Positions 61,574-64,000 of a stretch of DNA of 64,000 nucleotides are shown piece after piece. A program made the translations under genes and the position numbers. Positions within the stretch are counted from its first letter, which is position 1. Each line of letters opens with the position of its first letter. A model generated the notes under the pieces. It did no database searches, was not told the DNA's origin, and worked only from the letters and a program-made list of their open reading frames with translations. The stretch is from Pyrenophora tritici-repentis (taxonomy: Eukaryota > Ascomycota > Dothideomycetes > Pleosporales > Pleosporaceae): the NCBI RefSeq assembly GCF_003171515.1, contig NC_089393.1, forward strand, positions 1,736,001-1,800,000. The letters run 5' to 3'.

Positions 61574-63941
61574 TTATTGCCCAGACTCCTCCTGGGAAGA
61601 TCTACCGGACTCGATTGTACCTGATGCTTCGTCTCTTCGTCTTGCCTGCCTTTGTGCCTCCTCACTTCTCAGAATCTCCCTGAGCTCTTTGTAGTTGACG
61701 GGCTTGGTTAGGAAGTGATCAATCCCTGAGCTCCATGCTTCCAACTTCGCACTCGAAGATGCAAGTCCAGTAAGCGCAATGATGCAGCAGCGCGACGTGT
61801 TGTTTGCTCGTTCATGGTCGCGAATAGCGCGAGTAGCGCTCATGCCGTCCAAAACCGGCATGGACATGTCTATGCAGCAATTAGCGTCATGTATAATAAT
61901 TCGAAGAAAAATCTCAAGTGAGCAGTAAGAAATAACGGAAGACATGTCTTACCCATTAAAATGGTATCAAAACTACATGATTCGTCCTTGTACATCTCCA
62001 CGGCTTCGAGTCCGTTTGACGCTTCTTGATATGAGAGCTTGTTCTTCCTCATAAATGCGACCAGTAACTTTGACGGTCAGTATTGAAAGAATCTGGGCCA
62101 AATCAAACGTACCCTTCGATTTAACATGTTGTCATCAACGATGAGCGTGGAAGAAACAATAGAGTCATCCTCATGTTGCGAGACGGCTGATGACTGTGCA
62201 ACGCTTGAGGCTGGTGTTACTTTGACAGTAGGCCCAGGGGAACTACTTTCAAAAAGACCGGTGGTGCCTTGGGTAGAGGTTGGTGACGAGCAAAGAGAAC
62301 GCGGTAGTTGATCCTCGTGAATTACAAATTGCGGGAACGGGTTGGGCGAAATTGCGCGCTGCAGGTTTTCCTCGGGATGATCGTATCGGTCTAAACAACG
62401 ATTGAGGACGAATGCTAATTTGTAGGGCCCACAACTACCAATTGTTAGCTGCTTTTCCTAGACATGAGTATCGATCGTACTTACGGCTGGGTTATGATTT
62501 CAACCACAGACTCTCGGCTCGTTACACGAACATCGGAACGCAGAGTAGCTGCTTCGAGTGCGTCCATACCAATGAATATTGTCACAGGAGCCCTTTGGCC
62601 TTGGCCCCTATGACGTCTGATAGTAGAGAGGTAGTCGAATGACAGTTCGGGGCAAATGACCAGATCTGCGTCGTGTCCTTCCCATTCTGTAGACTTCACC
62701 ACCTCCATCTTGAGATGATGTTCGAGAGTGTCAACCAACGCATTCGTGAACCGTACAAGGCCTTCTTCCGTCCGCGGGATGGTTGTGTCTGGGGATGGAG
62801 TAGGTAGCTCCTTGCAAAGTACGCATATCCTACGGCCTTTTAATCGTGGCAAAAAGGATAAGAATTGCGCACGCTCAGTCGTCAGCGCATTAGAGGTTTC
62901 CTGTTTGTTGAGCGCAAATTTGACAGTCACCTTGCTGCCAACCGATGGGTCACTACTGACTTCAATCTTACCGCCACTCATGTCCAGGATTTGTCGAACA
63001 ATACTTAGACCTAGGCCTGTGCCGGGTGAATGAGGGTTTTCCTGGGAGAAGGGTTGGAAAGCCCTATTAGCGAGGAATCCCGGACTCATTCCCAGGCCAG
63101 TGTCAGTAATTGTAAGCGTTATCAAAGTGGGTGCGTCAGAATTCTCGACTATGCTGCTGGAACGCAGAGTGATATGGATGACTACGTGATATGGATCGTT
63201 AGTGAGGTCTTTTCGAAACAGTTCTTTCAGAGATGTGATGTTATTATTGAGTAGGGCGTCAAGGTAAATGGTAATGGCATCATTAAATGGGTTGGCAGGA
63301 TTTTCTGGCTTGCAAACTCCGAATTCGACATGGAAAAAGCAAATGTGTGTGATGAACTTGGAATAAATTAAGAGATTGTTGTACTTACAGCCTGTTTCCG
63401 TATATTTTACGGCATTACCGAAGAGGTTCATGACTATTCTCCTCCACGATCCGATAGGAAAAGAGAAGACCCAGTCATCCTCATGAGCCACATCGAGAAT
63501 TATGAACCGGGCTTTGCGTTTCGGGAGCGAAAGGAACTCTTCCTCAGTTGGAGACAGAGGGTCATCCATGAGCTTGGATGCGACAGGGATGTATGACGAC
63601 CCTGAAAAGATAGCCTCCACCACCTCTTCCGTCGCAATACCAAGGTCAAAGGAAGCATCTCTCCTCTTTCGGCTCTTCACAGGCTTCGAAGAAAGTCGGA
63701 TTGTATTTGCGTTCTTCAGACGTTTTGACGAGATGCCCTTGTTACTCTCCGTAATTTTGGCGTAGTCCATCACGTGATTAATGGTATCAAGTAGAGTCGT
63801 TCCACAAGCATGCAAAGAGTTCAGCATGCTTACCTGAAACGAATCAAGGGCCGTGTCTTTGATGAATTCCAAGGTGCCTATAATTCCATGCAAAGGAGAA
63901 CGCAACTCATGCGATATAGAAGCCACAAAAGTCGTTTTAGC
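61574..63941 (-). CDS. Hybrid histidine kinase with receiver domain (5' part outside window)
   Basis: Exons complement(61574..61869,61953..62067,62113..62434,62485..63181,63389..63941); the acceptor at 63942 shows that earlier exons lie beyond the window. The H-box is ASISHELRSPLHGIIG. The ATPase has N-box NLFGNAVKYTETG, G1 TDTGLGMS and G2 GTGLGLSIV. A divergent pseudo-receiver-like stretch precedes the true receiver: LIVDDNMLNRRLLVAFM, phospho-acceptor Asp in ILMDMSMPVLDG, and LTKPVNYKEL. The protein passes phosphate from His to Asp and on to an Hpt protein, feeding stress MAPK pathways. The sensor domain is not visible, so the class cannot be fixed. The 207-bp intron at 63182-63388 is open and a multiple of three, so its removal is inferred from domain continuity (ETGFIHITLR). 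Confidence 0.9.
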
Positions 63942-64000
63942 CTACAAGAGTCGTTGAGTCAGCAATGCGGGGATGACGAGATACTGGGACGGGGATTAAT

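Noticed and set aside
1..64000. tRNA or rRNA genes
   Set aside because: I looked for cloverleaf-like motifs while reading and saw none I could support; a tRNAscan run would settle it.

Overview
The window is genomic DNA of a filamentous ascomycete, most probably a dothideomycete of the order Pleosporales. This rests on short (45-80 bp) GT-AG introns, on conserved fungal genes (KEX1, RAD52, SFM1, endosulfine, Pth11/CFEM receptor, GMC oxidoreductase, unspecific peroxygenase), and on a dispersed family of LPxELRxxIY proteins that I associate with Pleosporales. Order and species are inference. All exon coordinates come from reading splice sites and checking that phases close.

Layout. 1-4617: end of NAA10, an unknown fungal protein and the phosphatidylethanolamine gene ECT1. 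5089-7246: three LPxELR-family genes or remnants, ending at a young Ty3/Gypsy chromovirus (7311-12721, identical LTRs, 5-bp target duplication, self-priming signal). 13986-20828: a small island with a cytochrome P450, another LPxELR gene, a short-chain dehydrogenase and a sugar-porter MFS transporter. 21632-23209: a young non-autonomous copia-type LTR element with a half-tRNA primer site, inserted in the shared upstream region of the transporter and a secreted GH27 alpha-galactosidase (23480-25194). 26341-36850: a secretion, oxidation and membrane block with a heme-thiolate peroxygenase, a CFEM/Pth11-like receptor, a secreted GMC oxidoreductase and an NRAMP metal transporter. 38340-40051: a large disrupted LPxELR-family gene. 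40432-43130: a damaged GH63 glucosidase I gene.

From 43885 onward the content is mostly housekeeping: a P-loop kinase, endosulfine IGO1, SFM1, KEX1, RAD52, RAE1, GUK1 and SKI8. A small secreted cysteine-rich protein gene follows (59132-59654), and the window ends in a 5'-truncated hybrid histidine kinase.

Four things deserve attention. (1) Two recently moved LTR elements flank the P450/SDR/MFS island and sit in gene promoters. (2) An unannotated-looking secreted protein has ten cysteines packed at its C-terminus. (3) The GH63 gene has lost the segment expected to hold its catalytic acid. (4) Single-base length errors at homopolymers break otherwise conserved genes, four times in RAD52 alone. 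This looks more like consensus error than biology and affects every gene model here.
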